This document shows positions 43,485 through 51,868 of a stretch of 64,000 bases of DNA, piece after piece. This DNA is from Candidatus Bathyarchaeota archaeon (lineage in GTDB: Archaea; Thermoproteota; Bathyarchaeia; Bathyarchaeales; Bathycorpusculaceae): NCBI GenBank assembly GCA_026014585.1, contig JAOZIA010000019.1:1-64000 (forward strand), given 5' to 3'. Positions within the stretch are counted from its first letter, which is position 1, and each line of letters opens with the position of its first letter. The notes beneath the pieces were generated by a model. The model had not been told where the DNA came from, searched no databases, and saw only the letters and a list, made by a program, of their open reading frames with translations. The translations under genes and the position numbers were made by a program.

Positions 43485-44585
43485 TCATGTGATTGTTAAT
43501 GGTTGACCATTGAATGTTATGGTTTTAATTGTATCTTCATTAACTTGAATTACATTGGCTGGTAACTCTGCATATCCTAGTTCAGGCGCAAGATTTTGCC
43601 CATCATGCATCATCCACCACAGAAAATTCACCAATTCATCTGCTATATCTTTAGTCATGTCGGGAATCACGTTGAGTTCTTGGTAAACAAGAGTGTACGT
43701 GAAACTAACTATGGGATAGGCTTGTGCATCTTGAGCGTTTAAAAGACTCACAGAGGACCAATTATCCTCTCCTGATGGCAGTCCACTTGAAGCACCTGAT
43801 TCAACAGCTATCTGGGTTGATTGAAGAGATGGCGTAACCCAGTTTCCTGCAGGATTCTTTATTGCTGCTGCTGTCATATTATTTTCAATAACATAAGCTA
43901 ACTCAACATAACCTATCGAGTTACGGTTTCCTTGAATGACTCCTGCAACTCCGGGGTTTCCGGTTGCTGCAAGACCAACAGGCCACTCAACCTTTTTTCC
44001 GCTGCCTATTGAATTGTTCCATTCGGGGCTTGTCTCGCTTAGGTAACTGGTGAATATGAAAGTGGTGCCTGACCCGTCTAAACGGTGAACCACGGTTATG
44101 TCGTTTGCTGGCAGCGTTAGGTTTGGGTTTAAGCTTTGAATGGCTTCATTGTTCCATTTTGTTATTTGACCCGAAAAAATGTCTGCGATAACTGTTCCAG
44201 TTAAATTAAGACCAGTTGAGATGCCTTCAATGTTGTATGCTACAGCTACAGCACCTGCTGTTTCAGGAATGTGGAGTGCATTTGGTGCTTTTGTGCGATC
44301 TGTATCACTTAGGGGGGCATCTGAACAGGCGAAGTCCACCGTTTTGTCTTGTAGCGCTGTTATTCCGTTGCTGCTGCCTACTGCGTCATAGGTGATTTGT
44401 ACGTGGATGTTTGTGCTATGGTAGTTTGTTATAATTGCTGTTAGTAATGGGGCTGGAAAGGTGGCTCCTGAACCGCTTAGAGAAACGTTTGTTGAAGGCT
44501 GCGAAAAATAAAGATAACTTAAAGCAGTTGATAAAATTATTATTACAGAGATTGCTGCAACTGCTATTTTGGTGTTATTTTTCAG
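43485..44585 (-). CDS. pstS: Phosphate ABC transporter substrate-binding protein PstS, apparent CTG start
   Basis: About 366 residues. The mature protein has the PstS N-terminus LSGSGATFPAPLL, AVGSSNGITAL, then DFACSDAPLSDTD, and further GQITKWNNEAIQSLNPNLTL and VVHRLDGSGTTFIF, which form the phosphate pocket. The first canonical start (GTG 44339) would cut off the signal peptide and a third of the phosphate site. Upstream in frame, after a TAG, the first start-like codon is CTG (44583-44585), eight bases after AGGAAGG; it gives KNNTKIAVAAISVIIILSTA, a typical signal/anchor. It is divergent from a sensor kinase gene; no pstCAB genes are nearby. Confidence 0.88.
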   Translation of the reverse strand: MKNNTKIAVAAISVIIILSTALSYLYFSQPSTNVSLSGSGATFPAPLLTAIITNYHSTNIHVQITYDAVGSSNGITALQDKTVDFACSDAPLSDTDRTKAPNALHIPETAGAVAVAYNIEGISTGLNLTGTVIADIFSGQITKWNNEAIQSLNPNLTLPANDITVVHRLDGSGTTFIFTSYLSETSPEWNNSIGSGKKVEWPVGLAATGNPGVAGVIQGNRNSIGYVELAYVIENNMTAAAIKNPAGNWVTPSLQSTQIAVESGASSGLPSGEDNWSSVSLLNAQDAQAYPIVSFTYTLVYQELNVIPDMTKDIADELVNFLWWMMHDGQNLAPELGYAELPANVIQVNEDTIKTITFNGQPLTIT

Positions 44586-44760
44586 AAGAAGTTCCTTCCT
44601 CTATAGCTTGGTAGGTTACTTTGATATCTGAAACCTTTTATTGTTAATTTCTATATTTAATATAGACTATATAGCATATTTTTTTAAACTCTCAAGTAAG
44701 CGCTATCTCTGTGTTTCGTCCAGAAATCAATCAAAGGCTTCAATGCCGTGATGGCGTGCT

Positions 44761-46482
44761 ATGAAGCTCCGCATAAAAACAATTATTGTCTTCATAGTCA
44801 CTACAATTTGTTTGATTTTTCTGCTTCACTTTATATCTGAGGGCATAATCTTGAGTAATTTTGAGCAGCTTGAACAAACCCAAGCAAGTAATGTTCTGGG
44901 GCAACTTCAAGTTGGTTTAGCCAATGAGTTAAATTATTTTCAAAATAAAGCAAACAGTTGGGCTCAGAAAAATGACATTTATGATTTTATAAAAAACCAA
45001 AGCAGCACTTTTGATAAATCCTCTCAAACAATTAACCTATTAGTCAATTCAGGAGCTAATTATTTGCTGATATACGATTTAAAAGGCAACTTTGAAACTG
45101 GAATCGGCTTCAACTTGACAACATTTCAGCAAGAACCATTGCCCAGTGATCTCCTAACTGAAGTTTCAAATGATTCCGTAATCTGGAACCTAAATAACAT
45201 GGACAGTACCATAACAGGTATCCTCCTAATCCACGATGAACCCTTAATTATTGCATCAAGCCTAATTCCGTCAAGTTTTCCCGATGAGCCTGCTGACCAC
45301 TGTTTAGTTTTTGCTAGATATATTGATTCTGCAGTGCTTGCTTCTTTATCAAGAACTGTGCAGTCACCTGTAACTTTTGTGCTCTGTAGTGATTGGCAAG
45401 CTTCAAACAGTGACTCAGAATCCTCGGTTTTGCCCTTGACTTTTTCTAAACCTGTAAACTCCAGTTACATAGTTGCCTACAATGTTTTGAAAGACATTAC
45501 GGGTGACCCCGCAGTTATTTTAACTGTTACCATGCCTAGAAGTGTTTACGTTCAAGGGGTAATCACGGTTAATTACATTGATAGGTTGCTTTTGGTAAGT
45601 TGTGTGGTGTTTAGTGCAGCTATATTATTGTTGCTTGAATTTTTGTTTCTTTCAAAATTAAGCAGGCTAAATGAGGCAGTAAGCAACATTACACTGCGTA
45701 ATAACCTCTCTGAAAGACTACCAACCCACGGCGATGATGAAATAGAAACCCTTACAAAATCAATAAACAACATGCTCGGCGAAATCGAAGATAACACCAA
45801 AAAACTGCAAAAAGCCGAAAGATTCTCCGCAATCGGTGAGTTAGCAACAATGATTGCTCACGACCTCCGTAATCCCCTCCAAGGAATAGCTAATGCAATT
45901 TTTTACCTTAAAAGAAAAGCGAACCCCCAAACAACCGATAAAGAGAAAGCTGTGCTCAAAATTATTGAGGATGATGTTAAATATTCTGAGAAAATAGTCA
46001 AAGATTTGCTTGATTACTCCAAAGCTTACAGGCTGGACCTTAAGGAAGCTACTCCAAAGGAGCTTGTGTGGACGAGTCTTTCTTTGGTGGCTGTTCCAGA
46101 AAAAATTGTGCTCTCTGATTGCACAACCGATGAGCCTTTGGTAATGGTTGATAAAGATAGTGTCAAACGTGTGTTTGTGAATATTTTGTCCAATGCTGTT
46201 GATGCAATGTCTAATGGTGGAACTTTGAAAATTAGTTGTGAAGTGATTGATGGGTTTGCTTGTTTTATGTTTTCAGACACGGGCTTTGGTATGTCAAAAG
46301 AGACTCAGGAAAAACTCTTTCAAGCGTTATTTACAACAAAAGCAAAAGGTATGGGTTTTGGGTTATCAATCTGTAAAAGAATTATTGATGCTCACGGAGG
46401 AAAAATCATTGTTGAGAGTGCGGTAGGTGTGGGGTCAACCTTTAAAATTTGTCTTCCCCTCTATGATTATTCTCACAAATGA
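44761..46482 (+). CDS. Membrane sensor histidine kinase with CHASE4-like domain
   Basis: 573 residues. A first membrane helix (residues about 5-28) and a second (about 275-297) bracket an extracellular CHASE4-like sensor. HAMP-like linker follows, then HisKA with His367 in MIAHDLRNPLQGIANAIFYL, and HATPase_c boxes: N box VNILSNAVDAMSNGG, G1 SDTGFGMS and G2 GMGFGLSICKRIIDAHGG. It phosphorylates an unknown response regulator not encoded nearby. Divergence from pstS suggests phosphate sensing, but this is inference. Confidence 0.88.
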   Translation: MKLRIKTIIVFIVTTICLIFLLHFISEGIILSNFEQLEQTQASNVLGQLQVGLANELNYFQNKANSWAQKNDIYDFIKNQSSTFDKSSQTINLLVNSGANYLLIYDLKGNFETGIGFNLTTFQQEPLPSDLLTEVSNDSVIWNLNNMDSTITGILLIHDEPLIIASSLIPSSFPDEPADHCLVFARYIDSAVLASLSRTVQSPVTFVLCSDWQASNSDSESSVLPLTFSKPVNSSYIVAYNVLKDITGDPAVILTVTMPRSVYVQGVITVNYIDRLLLVSCVVFSAAILLLLEFLFLSKLSRLNEAVSNITLRNNLSERLPTHGDDEIETLTKSINNMLGEIEDNTKKLQKAERFSAIGELATMIAHDLRNPLQGIANAIFYLKRKANPQTTDKEKAVLKIIEDDVKYSEKIVKDLLDYSKAYRLDLKEATPKELVWTSLSLVAVPEKIVLSDCTTDEPLVMVDKDSVKRVFVNILSNAVDAMSNGGTLKISCEVIDGFACFMFSDTGFGMSKETQEKLFQALFTTKAKGMGFGLSICKRIIDAHGGKIIVESAVGVGSTFKICLPLYDYSHK

Positions 46483-46567
46483 TTGGTGAATAGGCCAAAG
46501 AGGCACTGTTTTTCTTTTAGCGTATTTGAGTTATGCCAAATAGGACGCGAATATCAGATAGGGAAGG

Positions 46568-46582
46568 TTTAAATAAATTATA
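46568..46582 (+). promoter_or_regulatory. TATA-type promoter of the S13 operon
   Basis: TTTAAATAAATTATA, about 45-58 bases before ATG 46626. Its position inside the upstream open frame argues against the alternative ATG at 46533. Confidence 0.6.
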
Positions 46583-46625
46583 CCTCATTTCGTATATGCT
46601 TCAAGCTAAAAACGGAAGAAATTAC

Positions 46626-47099
46626 ATGTCAAGTCAGGAATTTCGTCACATAGTGCGTATTCTAGGTGCAGACTCAGCAGGCACACTAAAAGTTTCCTAC
46701 GCCGTAACCAGCATAAAAGGCGTAAGTAGGAGTCTGTCAAACGCAATACTCAAAAAGGCAGGCATAAACCCTGACCTTCGAGCAGGATTCTTATCAGATT
46801 CAGAAATCACAAAAATTGAAGATATAGTCAAAGACCCCGCCAAATACAACATTCCCTCATGGATGTTTAACAGGCAAAAAGACGTTGAAACTGGAAAAGA
46901 CATCCACATGCTAACTGCAGATTTAGCACTCAAAACCAAAAACGACATTGACCTAGCAAAATCAATCCGTTCATGGAGAGGCTACCGTCACGCATACAGC
47001 CTCAAAGTCCGTGGGCAAAGAACCAAAACTACCGGTCGCGCAGGCAAATCTTTAGGTGTCAAGAAGAAGACCATGGGTGCAAAAGAAGGAGGTAGATAA
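46626..47099 (+). CDS. rps13: Ribosomal protein uS13
   Basis: 157 residues. Archaeal S13 begins [20 protein letters not shown], has [20 protein letters not shown] and ends in the basic tail [20 protein letters not shown] and TGRAGKSLG. It sits at the top of the small-subunit head. The ATG at 46626 is chosen because the promoter lies between it and an upstream in-frame ATG. First gene of an eight-gene ribosomal/RNA polymerase operon. Confidence 0.97.
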   Translation: MSSQEFRHIVRILGADSAGTLKVSYAVTSIKGVSRSLSNAILKKAGINPDLRAGFLSDSEITKIEDIVKDPAKYNIPSWMFNRQKDVETGKDIHMLTADLALKTKNDIDLAKSIRSWRGYRHAYSLKVRGQRTKTTGRAGKSLGVKKKTMGAKEGGR

Positions 47100-47101
47100 G
47101 C

Positions 47102-47683
47102 ATGGGTGATCCAAAGAAACAACGTAAAAAGTTCGATACGCCCCGTTTCCAATGGCGTAAAGACATACTTCAAGAAGAACTCAAACTTTTAGGTCGATAT
47201 GGCCTTCGCAACAAGCATGAGCTTTGGAGGCACAAGACCCTTCTGTCAAAAAGCAGAGGTATCGCACGTTCCCTCATCAGCAAAAGCACTGAAGAACGTG
47301 CAAAAATGGAAAATGAGCTTCTTGCAAAACTAAAGAAAAACGGCATTTTGCAAGAAATCGCCGTTCTCGATAACGTGCTTGACCTTTCCATTGAAGACAT
47401 CATGGAGCGCAGGCTGCAAACCATCGTGTTCCGAAAAGGCTTAGCAAGAACAATCTTCCAAGCACGCCAACTCATAACTCACGGTCACGTATCCATCGGC
47501 GGCAAGCGTGTCACAATCCCTGGCTACATCGTTCCAAAAGATGAAGAGCCACAAATTGCTTATTCAGGGGAAAGCGCAGTTGCAAACCAAACCCACCCCT
47601 TGCGTTTGGGTTTAACAGTTGTTGCAAAGCAGCCTGAGATACGCCCGCCAAGTAGAGGAAGACGCGGAGGCGGACGATTCTGA
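47102..47683 (+). CDS. rps4: Ribosomal protein uS4
   Basis: 193 residues: [20 protein letters not shown] at the start, then the S4 RNA-binding domain [20 protein letters not shown] with [15 protein letters not shown]. It binds 16S rRNA early in small-subunit assembly. The stop TGA (47681-47683) overlaps the apparent CTG start of rps11 (47680-47682). Confidence 0.97.
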   Translation: MGDPKKQRKKFDTPRFQWRKDILQEELKLLGRYGLRNKHELWRHKTLLSKSRGIARSLISKSTEERAKMENELLAKLKKNGILQEIAVLDNVLDLSIEDIMERRLQTIVFRKGLARTIFQARQLITHGHVSIGGKRVTIPGYIVPKDEEPQIAYSGESAVANQTHPLRLGLTVVAKQPEIRPPSRGRRGGGRF

Positions 47684-48084
47684 GCACCACAAGTAAACGA
47701 AACGAGAAATGGGGCATAGTCCACATTTTCAGCTCCTACAACAACACTATGATTCACATAACCGACATATCCGGTGCAGAAACCATCGCAAGAACCAGCG
47801 GCGGAATGTTCGTCAAAGCAGACCGCATGGAATCATCACCCTACGCGGCAATGCGCGCATCCACAGCAGCAGCAGAAATAGCCCGAGACAAAGGCGTATC
47901 CGCAATCCACATCAAAGTCCGCGCTCCAGGCGGCAGTGGTCCAAGAACTCCTGGTCCAGGTGCACAGGCAGCCATTAGGGCACTGGCAAGGTTTGGTTTC
48001 CGTATTGAACGCATTGAGGAAGTCACACCGATTCCACATGACGGTACAAGACGACCTGGCGGTAGAAGAGGAAGAAGAGTTTAA
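47680..48084 (+). CDS. rps11: Ribosomal protein uS11, apparent CTG start
   Basis: 134 residues if translation starts at CTG 47680. The conserved N-terminus of archaeal uS11 ([15 protein letters not shown]) is encoded upstream of the first ATG (47749), which falls in the middle of [16 protein letters not shown]. Between the in-frame TAG at 47653 and 47749 there is no ATG, GTG or TTG. CTG overlaps the rps4 stop as CTGA, in the place where ATGA is usual, with GGAGG 47667-47671 about eight bases before it. The rest ([33 protein letters not shown]) is standard. Confidence 0.93.
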   Translation: MSTTSKRNEKWGIVHIFSSYNNTMIHITDISGAETIARTSGGMFVKADRMESSPYAAMRASTAAAEIARDKGVSAIHIKVRAPGGSGPRTPGPGAQAAIRALARFGFRIERIEEVTPIPHDGTRRPGGRRGRRV

Positions 48085-48112
48085 GCTCTCCTCATTTATA
48101 ATTATGGAGTGA

Positions 48113-48937
48113 ATGCAAGTGAAAATTGAAGTCCTTGAAAAAAATGATATGAACCTGCGTATAATAGTAAAAGACGCAGAAGTACCACTTATGAACGCAT
48201 TGCGGCGCATAGCACTTGCTGAAGTTCCATGCATGGCAATTGACGAGGTTGTCATGATAGAAAACTCCTCCATTTTGCAGGACGAAATCATCGCCCACCG
48301 ATTAGGACTTACACCACTAAAAACCAGCTTGGAAACTTACAATCTGCCTGAAGAATGCAGTTGCCAAAACGAGTTCGGCTGTTCCCAATGCAGAGTAACC
48401 CTCACCTTGGATGCAGAAGCCAAAGACGGAACACGCACCGTTTACAGCGGCGAATTGGTTTCAGAAAACCCTGAAATCATACCTGTTTCTGACAAAATCC
48501 CAATTGTTAAACTGGCTAAAGGACAGAAACTAAAGCTTGAAGCCTACGCAAGACTTGGCAGAGGTAAAATCCACGCTAAATGGCAGCCTGTGTCAATGTG
48601 CACATACAAGTACTACCCAAAAATCACCACTCCAGAGCAAGAGTGCAGTGACTGCCAAAAATGTGTTGACATCTGCCCCAAGAAAGTATTAGAAATGAAA
48701 GGTAACAAAGTTGACGTGCGAGATTTGCTTGCTTGCACTTTATGCATGGACTGTGTTGAAGCATGCCCACAAAAGCCTTCTCCACTCAAAATAGAGTGGG
48801 AAAAGAACCAGTTCATAATGAACATCGAATCATCTGGCGTGCTTCCTCCAGAGAGAATCCTAAGTGAAGCAACAAAAATCCTTGGCAAGCAACTTGCTGA
48901 ATTTATGGAACTAGTAAAGGTTGAAGAAAAGCAATGA
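48113..48937 (+). CDS. rpoD: DNA-directed RNA polymerase subunit D (Rpo3) with ferredoxin-like domain
   Basis: 274 residues. The alpha-like dimerisation part has VPLMNALRRIALAEVPCMAI and HRLGLTPLKT; a zinc-type CSCQNEFGCSQC-like cluster occurs at ECSCQNEFGCSQC. Domain 3 carries two complete CxxCxxCxxxCP motifs (CSDCQKCVDICP and CTLCMDCVEACP), so two 4Fe-4S clusters can be bound. Rpo3 pairs with Rpo11 to start polymerase assembly. Located between uS11 and L18e as in other archaea. Confidence 0.96.
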   Translation: MQVKIEVLEKNDMNLRIIVKDAEVPLMNALRRIALAEVPCMAIDEVVMIENSSILQDEIIAHRLGLTPLKTSLETYNLPEECSCQNEFGCSQCRVTLTLDAEAKDGTRTVYSGELVSENPEIIPVSDKIPIVKLAKGQKLKLEAYARLGRGKIHAKWQPVSMCTYKYYPKITTPEQECSDCQKCVDICPKKVLEMKGNKVDVRDLLACTLCMDCVEACPQKPSPLKIEWEKNQFIMNIESSGVLPPERILSEATKILGKQLAEFMELVKVEEKQ

Positions 48938-49296
48938 GACAAACAGAAACCACAAACCCTGAATTAGTGCAATTAATTAAACAATTAAAGAAAGAGGGAC
49001 GCGAGCAAGAAGCAGGCATCTGGCTGGACGTAGCAGAATACCTCTCTAAGTCACGTAGCCAACGCGTCGCAGTAAACCTCAGTGGTCTAAACCGCAACAC
49101 TAAACGTGCAGAAGTAGTTGTTGTTCCAGGCAAACTCTTGGGTTCAGGTAGCATAGACCATTCAGTAACAGTTGCTTCATTTGGCATTTCTGAGAAAGCT
49201 AAGGCAAAACTTGAAGTTGCTAAAGCAAAATACTTATCAATTCCAGAGCTAATGGCTAAGAATCCTAAAGGCTCAAATGTAAAAATTATCCGGTGA
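48934..49296 (+). CDS. rpl18e: Ribosomal protein eL18 (L18e)
   Basis: 120 residues: NPELVQLIKQLKKEGREQEA, WLDVAEYLSKSRSQRVAVNL and VVVPGKLLGSGSIDHSVTVA are the archaeal L18e pattern. Large-subunit protein related to bacterial L15. Its ATG overlaps the rpoD stop (ATGA). Confidence 0.95.
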   Translation: MRQTETTNPELVQLIKQLKKEGREQEAGIWLDVAEYLSKSRSQRVAVNLSGLNRNTKRAEVVVVPGKLLGSGSIDHSVTVASFGISEKAKAKLEVAKAKYLSIPELMAKNPKGSNVKIIR

Positions 49297-49301
49297 ACAT
49301 A

Positions 49302-49748
49302 ATGCAAACCCTAAAACCACGCAAAACAGTATTCGTTAACGCTGAAGGCTTAATAGTTGGCAGAATGCTCAGCCAAGTAGCCAAAAAACTGCTAAGCGGC
49401 GAAGAAGTCATCATACTTAACGCTGAAAAAGCCGTTTTCTCAGGCAAGAAAAAGAGCAAAGTTGCCGAAGCTAAAGAATTTCTTGAAGTCGGCGCTCCAG
49501 AGCGTGGACCATTCCATTACCGAAGACCAGACCGTATTCTCAAAAAAACCGCCCGTGGAATGTTGCCTTTTAAGCAGCCTAAAGGAAAAACTGCCTACAA
49601 ACGCCTAAAGGTTTACATGGGTGTGCCACTGGAATTCAAAGACGTTAACATGATAACCTTTGATGTTGCACAAGCTTCAAAACTTAAGGGTCCCCATTTC
49701 ACCCTGTCAGAGATGGCAAAAGAAATAGGATGGAACGAAGGTGCATAA
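49302..49748 (+). CDS. rpl13: Ribosomal protein uL13
   Basis: 148 residues: VFVNAEGLIVGRMLSQVAKK, LLSGEEVIILNAEKAVFSG and GPFHYRRPDRILKKTARGML. ATG 49302 follows GGTGA at normal distance, so it is preferred over GTG 49293. Large-subunit assembly protein. Confidence 0.95.
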   Translation: MQTLKPRKTVFVNAEGLIVGRMLSQVAKKLLSGEEVIILNAEKAVFSGKKKSKVAEAKEFLEVGAPERGPFHYRRPDRILKKTARGMLPFKQPKGKTAYKRLKVYMGVPLEFKDVNMITFDVAQASKLKGPHFTLSEMAKEIGWNEGA

Positions 49749-49750
49749 TT

Positions 49751-50161
49751 ATGCCAGCAAAAAAAGTTTTAGTCGTTAGCGGAAAACGAAAAACCGCCAG
49801 CGCCCGCGCAGTCGTAAAGCAGGGCAACGGAAAAGTCAGAGTCAATCTGACACCAGTAGAAATCTACAGCCCAGACATCGCAAAAGCCAAAATCATGGAG
49901 CCACTGCTACAAGCAGGTTCTGATGTTTGGCATCAAGTAGACATGGACATCTCCGTTTCAGGCGGAGGATACATGGGACAAGCCGAAGCAGCAAGAATGG
50001 CAGTAGCCAACGCTCTTCTGAAATGGACCAAAAGCTCTCACCTACGCACAGTTTTCAGCGAATACGACCGTACAATGATTGTCGGAGACAGCCGAGCCAA
50101 AGAAACAAAGAAGTTCGGTGGACCAGGCGCAAGAACCAAGGAGCAAAAGAGCTACAGGTAA
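49751..50161 (+). CDS. rps9: Ribosomal protein uS9
   Basis: 136 residues: VVSGKRKTASARAVVKQGNG, DISVSGGGYMGQAEAARMAV and the C-terminal DRTMIVGDSRAKETKKFGGP with KEQKSYR, whose end contacts P-site tRNA. ATG 49751 follows GAAGGTG. Third-last gene of the operon. Confidence 0.96.
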   Translation: MPAKKVLVVSGKRKTASARAVVKQGNGKVRVNLTPVEIYSPDIAKAKIMEPLLQAGSDVWHQVDMDISVSGGGYMGQAEAARMAVANALLKWTKSSHLRTVFSEYDRTMIVGDSRAKETKKFGGPGARTKEQKSYR

Positions 50162-50176
50162 ATTGGAGGCTTTGGC

Positions 50177-50407
50177 GTGATTATTCCTGTAAGATGTTTC
50201 ACTTGCGGCAAACTGGTCGGCGACCAATGGGAAGAGTTCGCAAGAAGAATCAAAACAGGCGAAAACGCAGGCGACGTACTTGACAGCTTAGGAATCAAAC
50301 GGTACTGTTGCAGACGCATGCTGCTTGCCAACGTTGAAATCGTGGATGAGGTTCTACGGTTCTACGAGGAAGCAGAAAAACGCAAAGAAGCCCACAACTT
50401 CTACTAA
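50177..50407 (+). CDS. rpoN: DNA-directed RNA polymerase subunit N (Rpo10)
   Basis: 76 residues. MIIPVRCFTCGKLVGDQWEE and YCCRRMLLANVEIVDE give the CxxC...CC zinc site typical of Rpo10/Rpb10. It links Rpo3 and Rpo2 during polymerase assembly. GTG start with TTGGAGGC upstream. Last gene of the operon. Confidence 0.96.
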   Translation: MIIPVRCFTCGKLVGDQWEEFARRIKTGENAGDVLDSLGIKRYCCRRMLLANVEIVDEVLRFYEEAEKRKEAHNFY

Positions 50408-50485
50408 ACCCCTTTCTTGTGTTTTCTTTTATTTCCTGTTTGTTAAATAATAAAAGCAACTTATTCTAACCTAAACAAGAAAACC

Positions 50486-51478
50486 ATGTCTCAAAACTGG
50501 TTAACGACACTAAAATTCAATCCTATCCTAGCATTGACTATGTCAGGAGACAGCGCAGTTGAATATTTTACACGACGCGACCTCCTATGCGAACCAGTTG
50601 AACCAATAAGCAACTTGTGGAAACTTCCTAATGTTCAAAAGGTCTTCCAAAAACAGCAACCTGACGGTTCATGGAAACACAGCGGCAAAAATACCGTAAC
50701 TTATCCCCAAAACCATGCATCACTGGTAGAAACATGGAAAACCCTCCGAATATTAGTTGAACACTACGAACTCACCCGCGAGCATGAAGGTGCAAGAAAA
50801 GCCGCTGAGTTCCTGTTTTCTTCCCAAACCAGTCAGGGCGACATCCGCGGCATGATTGCAAACCAGTATGCCACCTACTATACAGGTGCAATACTGGCGC
50901 TGCTCATAAAAATGGGTTACAGTGAAGACCCACGCATCGAGAAGGGGCTGGATTGGTTGCTTTTGATGCGGCAAACTGATGGCGGATGGACAATTCCCAT
51001 CTTAACCCATAAATTTGATAAGCAAACATTCTATGATTTGACAAGCAAGTATGCCGAGCCTGTGGAGCCTGATTTGTCTAAGCCTTTTTCTCATAACTGG
51101 ACCGACATGGTACTGCGCGCCTTTGCAGTGCACCCTCAATATCAACGCTCCCCTGACATTAGAAAGGCTGCGGATTTGCTCAAATCAAGCTTTTTCCAAC
51201 CCGACTACTACACATCATATCAAGACGCGGACTACTGGGTGCGGTTTCTGTTCTGGTGGCCAAACCTCGTAACTGCGCTGGATTCGCTCTCCTTGATGGG
51301 GTACTCTAAAGATGACCCTGACATCGCGGCTGGGTTGAATTGGCTTGTGCAAAACCAGTTGCCCAATGGTTTGTGGAAGCTAAGCTATGCTAAAGGCGCC
51401 AAAGACAAAGCCAAAGATGCCGCTGACCAGTTATGGCTCACCTTAAAGATAACTAGAATATTCAAAAGGTTCAGCTAA
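50486..51478 (+). CDS. Alpha/alpha-toroid (terpenoid-cyclase/prenyltransferase-like) protein
   Basis: 330 residues containing several QxxxGxW-type repeats: QQPDGSWKHSG, RQTDGGWTIPI and NQLPNGLWKLSY, spaced by helical pairs as in squalene cyclase and prenyltransferase toroids. Aspartate-rich catalytic motifs of cyclases (DxDD) are not evident, so it may be a non-enzymatic or differently active toroid protein. No signal peptide. Stand-alone gene after the ribosomal operon. Confidence 0.65.
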   Translation: MSQNWLTTLKFNPILALTMSGDSAVEYFTRRDLLCEPVEPISNLWKLPNVQKVFQKQQPDGSWKHSGKNTVTYPQNHASLVETWKTLRILVEHYELTREHEGARKAAEFLFSSQTSQGDIRGMIANQYATYYTGAILALLIKMGYSEDPRIEKGLDWLLLMRQTDGGWTIPILTHKFDKQTFYDLTSKYAEPVEPDLSKPFSHNWTDMVLRAFAVHPQYQRSPDIRKAADLLKSSFFQPDYYTSYQDADYWVRFLFWWPNLVTALDSLSLMGYSKDDPDIAAGLNWLVQNQLPNGLWKLSYAKGAKDKAKDAADQLWLTLKITRIFKRFS

Positions 51479-51500
51479 ACGTTTCTGTTTAGTTTGCAGT

Positions 51501-51549
51501 CTATTTGGAGCCTATTAGTCAAGGTATGTAGAAACGATAGGGAGAGGTC
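51501..51549 (+). repeat. Dispersed intergenic repeat, copy C1
   Basis: Core CTATTTGGAGCCTATTAG (51501-51518), then a tail TATGTAGAAACGATAGGGAG with AGGTC. One of two tandem copies downstream of the toroid-protein gene. Confidence 0.78.
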
Positions 51550-51556
51550 AACATTC

Positions 51557-51603
51557 CTATTAGGTTCCAAATAGTAATTCATTGCAGAATCTATGGGAGG
51601 GGT
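51557..51603 (+). repeat. Dispersed intergenic repeat, copy C2
   Basis: Core CTATTAGGTTCCAAATAG (51557-51574) and tail ATTGCAGAATCTATGGGAGG ending GGTC. Core-to-core spacing from C1 is 56 bases, close to the 54 bases of the B pair. Confidence 0.78.
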
Positions 51604-51680
51604 CTTAGAAGTCCAGAGGGAATGGTCCTATTAGATGATTTTCAATCCAAAAAGTAAGTGCGTGGTCTAAAAGTTTTAAA

Positions 51681-51734
51681 AAAAGTGGAAGGTTATTTAC
51701 GGTTTGTCCGTAAACTGTTTTTTTATCCACTTTT
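51681..51734. other. Nested hairpin
   Basis: Outer stem AAAAGTGGA (51681-51689) with TCCACTTTT (51726-51734); inner stem TTTACGG (51696-51702) with CCGTAAA (51708-51714), loop TTTGT. All pairs are Watson-Crick, so the strand cannot be decided. Confidence 0.55.
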
Positions 51735-51742
51735 GTAGTAGG

Positions 51743-51850
51743 TCAGATCTGAGCCTTATTGTTGGTTACGGCCCATCTAAGCCTGTCTTGTTTGGTGCAG
51801 ATTCTTTCGCCGTTTTGAATCCACATCTCATGGCTTGGATGCTTCAACAC
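51743..51850 (-). CDS. Possible 35-residue ORF or gene remnant
   Basis: A minus-strand frame from GTG 51850 (or TTG 51847) reading LKHPSHEMWIQNGERICTKQ, then DRLRWAVTNNKAQI and a TGA. The composition is protein-like and basic, but there is no ribosome-binding site and it lies among stem structures. It could be a remnant of a lost gene. Low certainty. Confidence 0.2.
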   Translation of the reverse strand: MLKHPSHEMWIQNGERICTKQDRLRWAVTNNKAQI

Positions 51851-51868
51851 TGTGCATGTTCAGCCCAA

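Noticed and set aside
43485-44339. PstS as a 5'-truncated pseudogene starting at GTG 44339.
   Set aside because: The missing N-terminus is intact in frame directly upstream; only a canonical start codon is absent.
46533-46625. Longer uS13 starting at ATG 46533.
   Set aside because: The extra residues do not match S13 and the TATA-like promoter lies within them.
51501-51603. CRISPR array suggested by two regularly spaced repeats.
   Set aside because: Only two imperfect units with a palindromic core, no third unit, no cas genes, and the same element occurs singly elsewhere.
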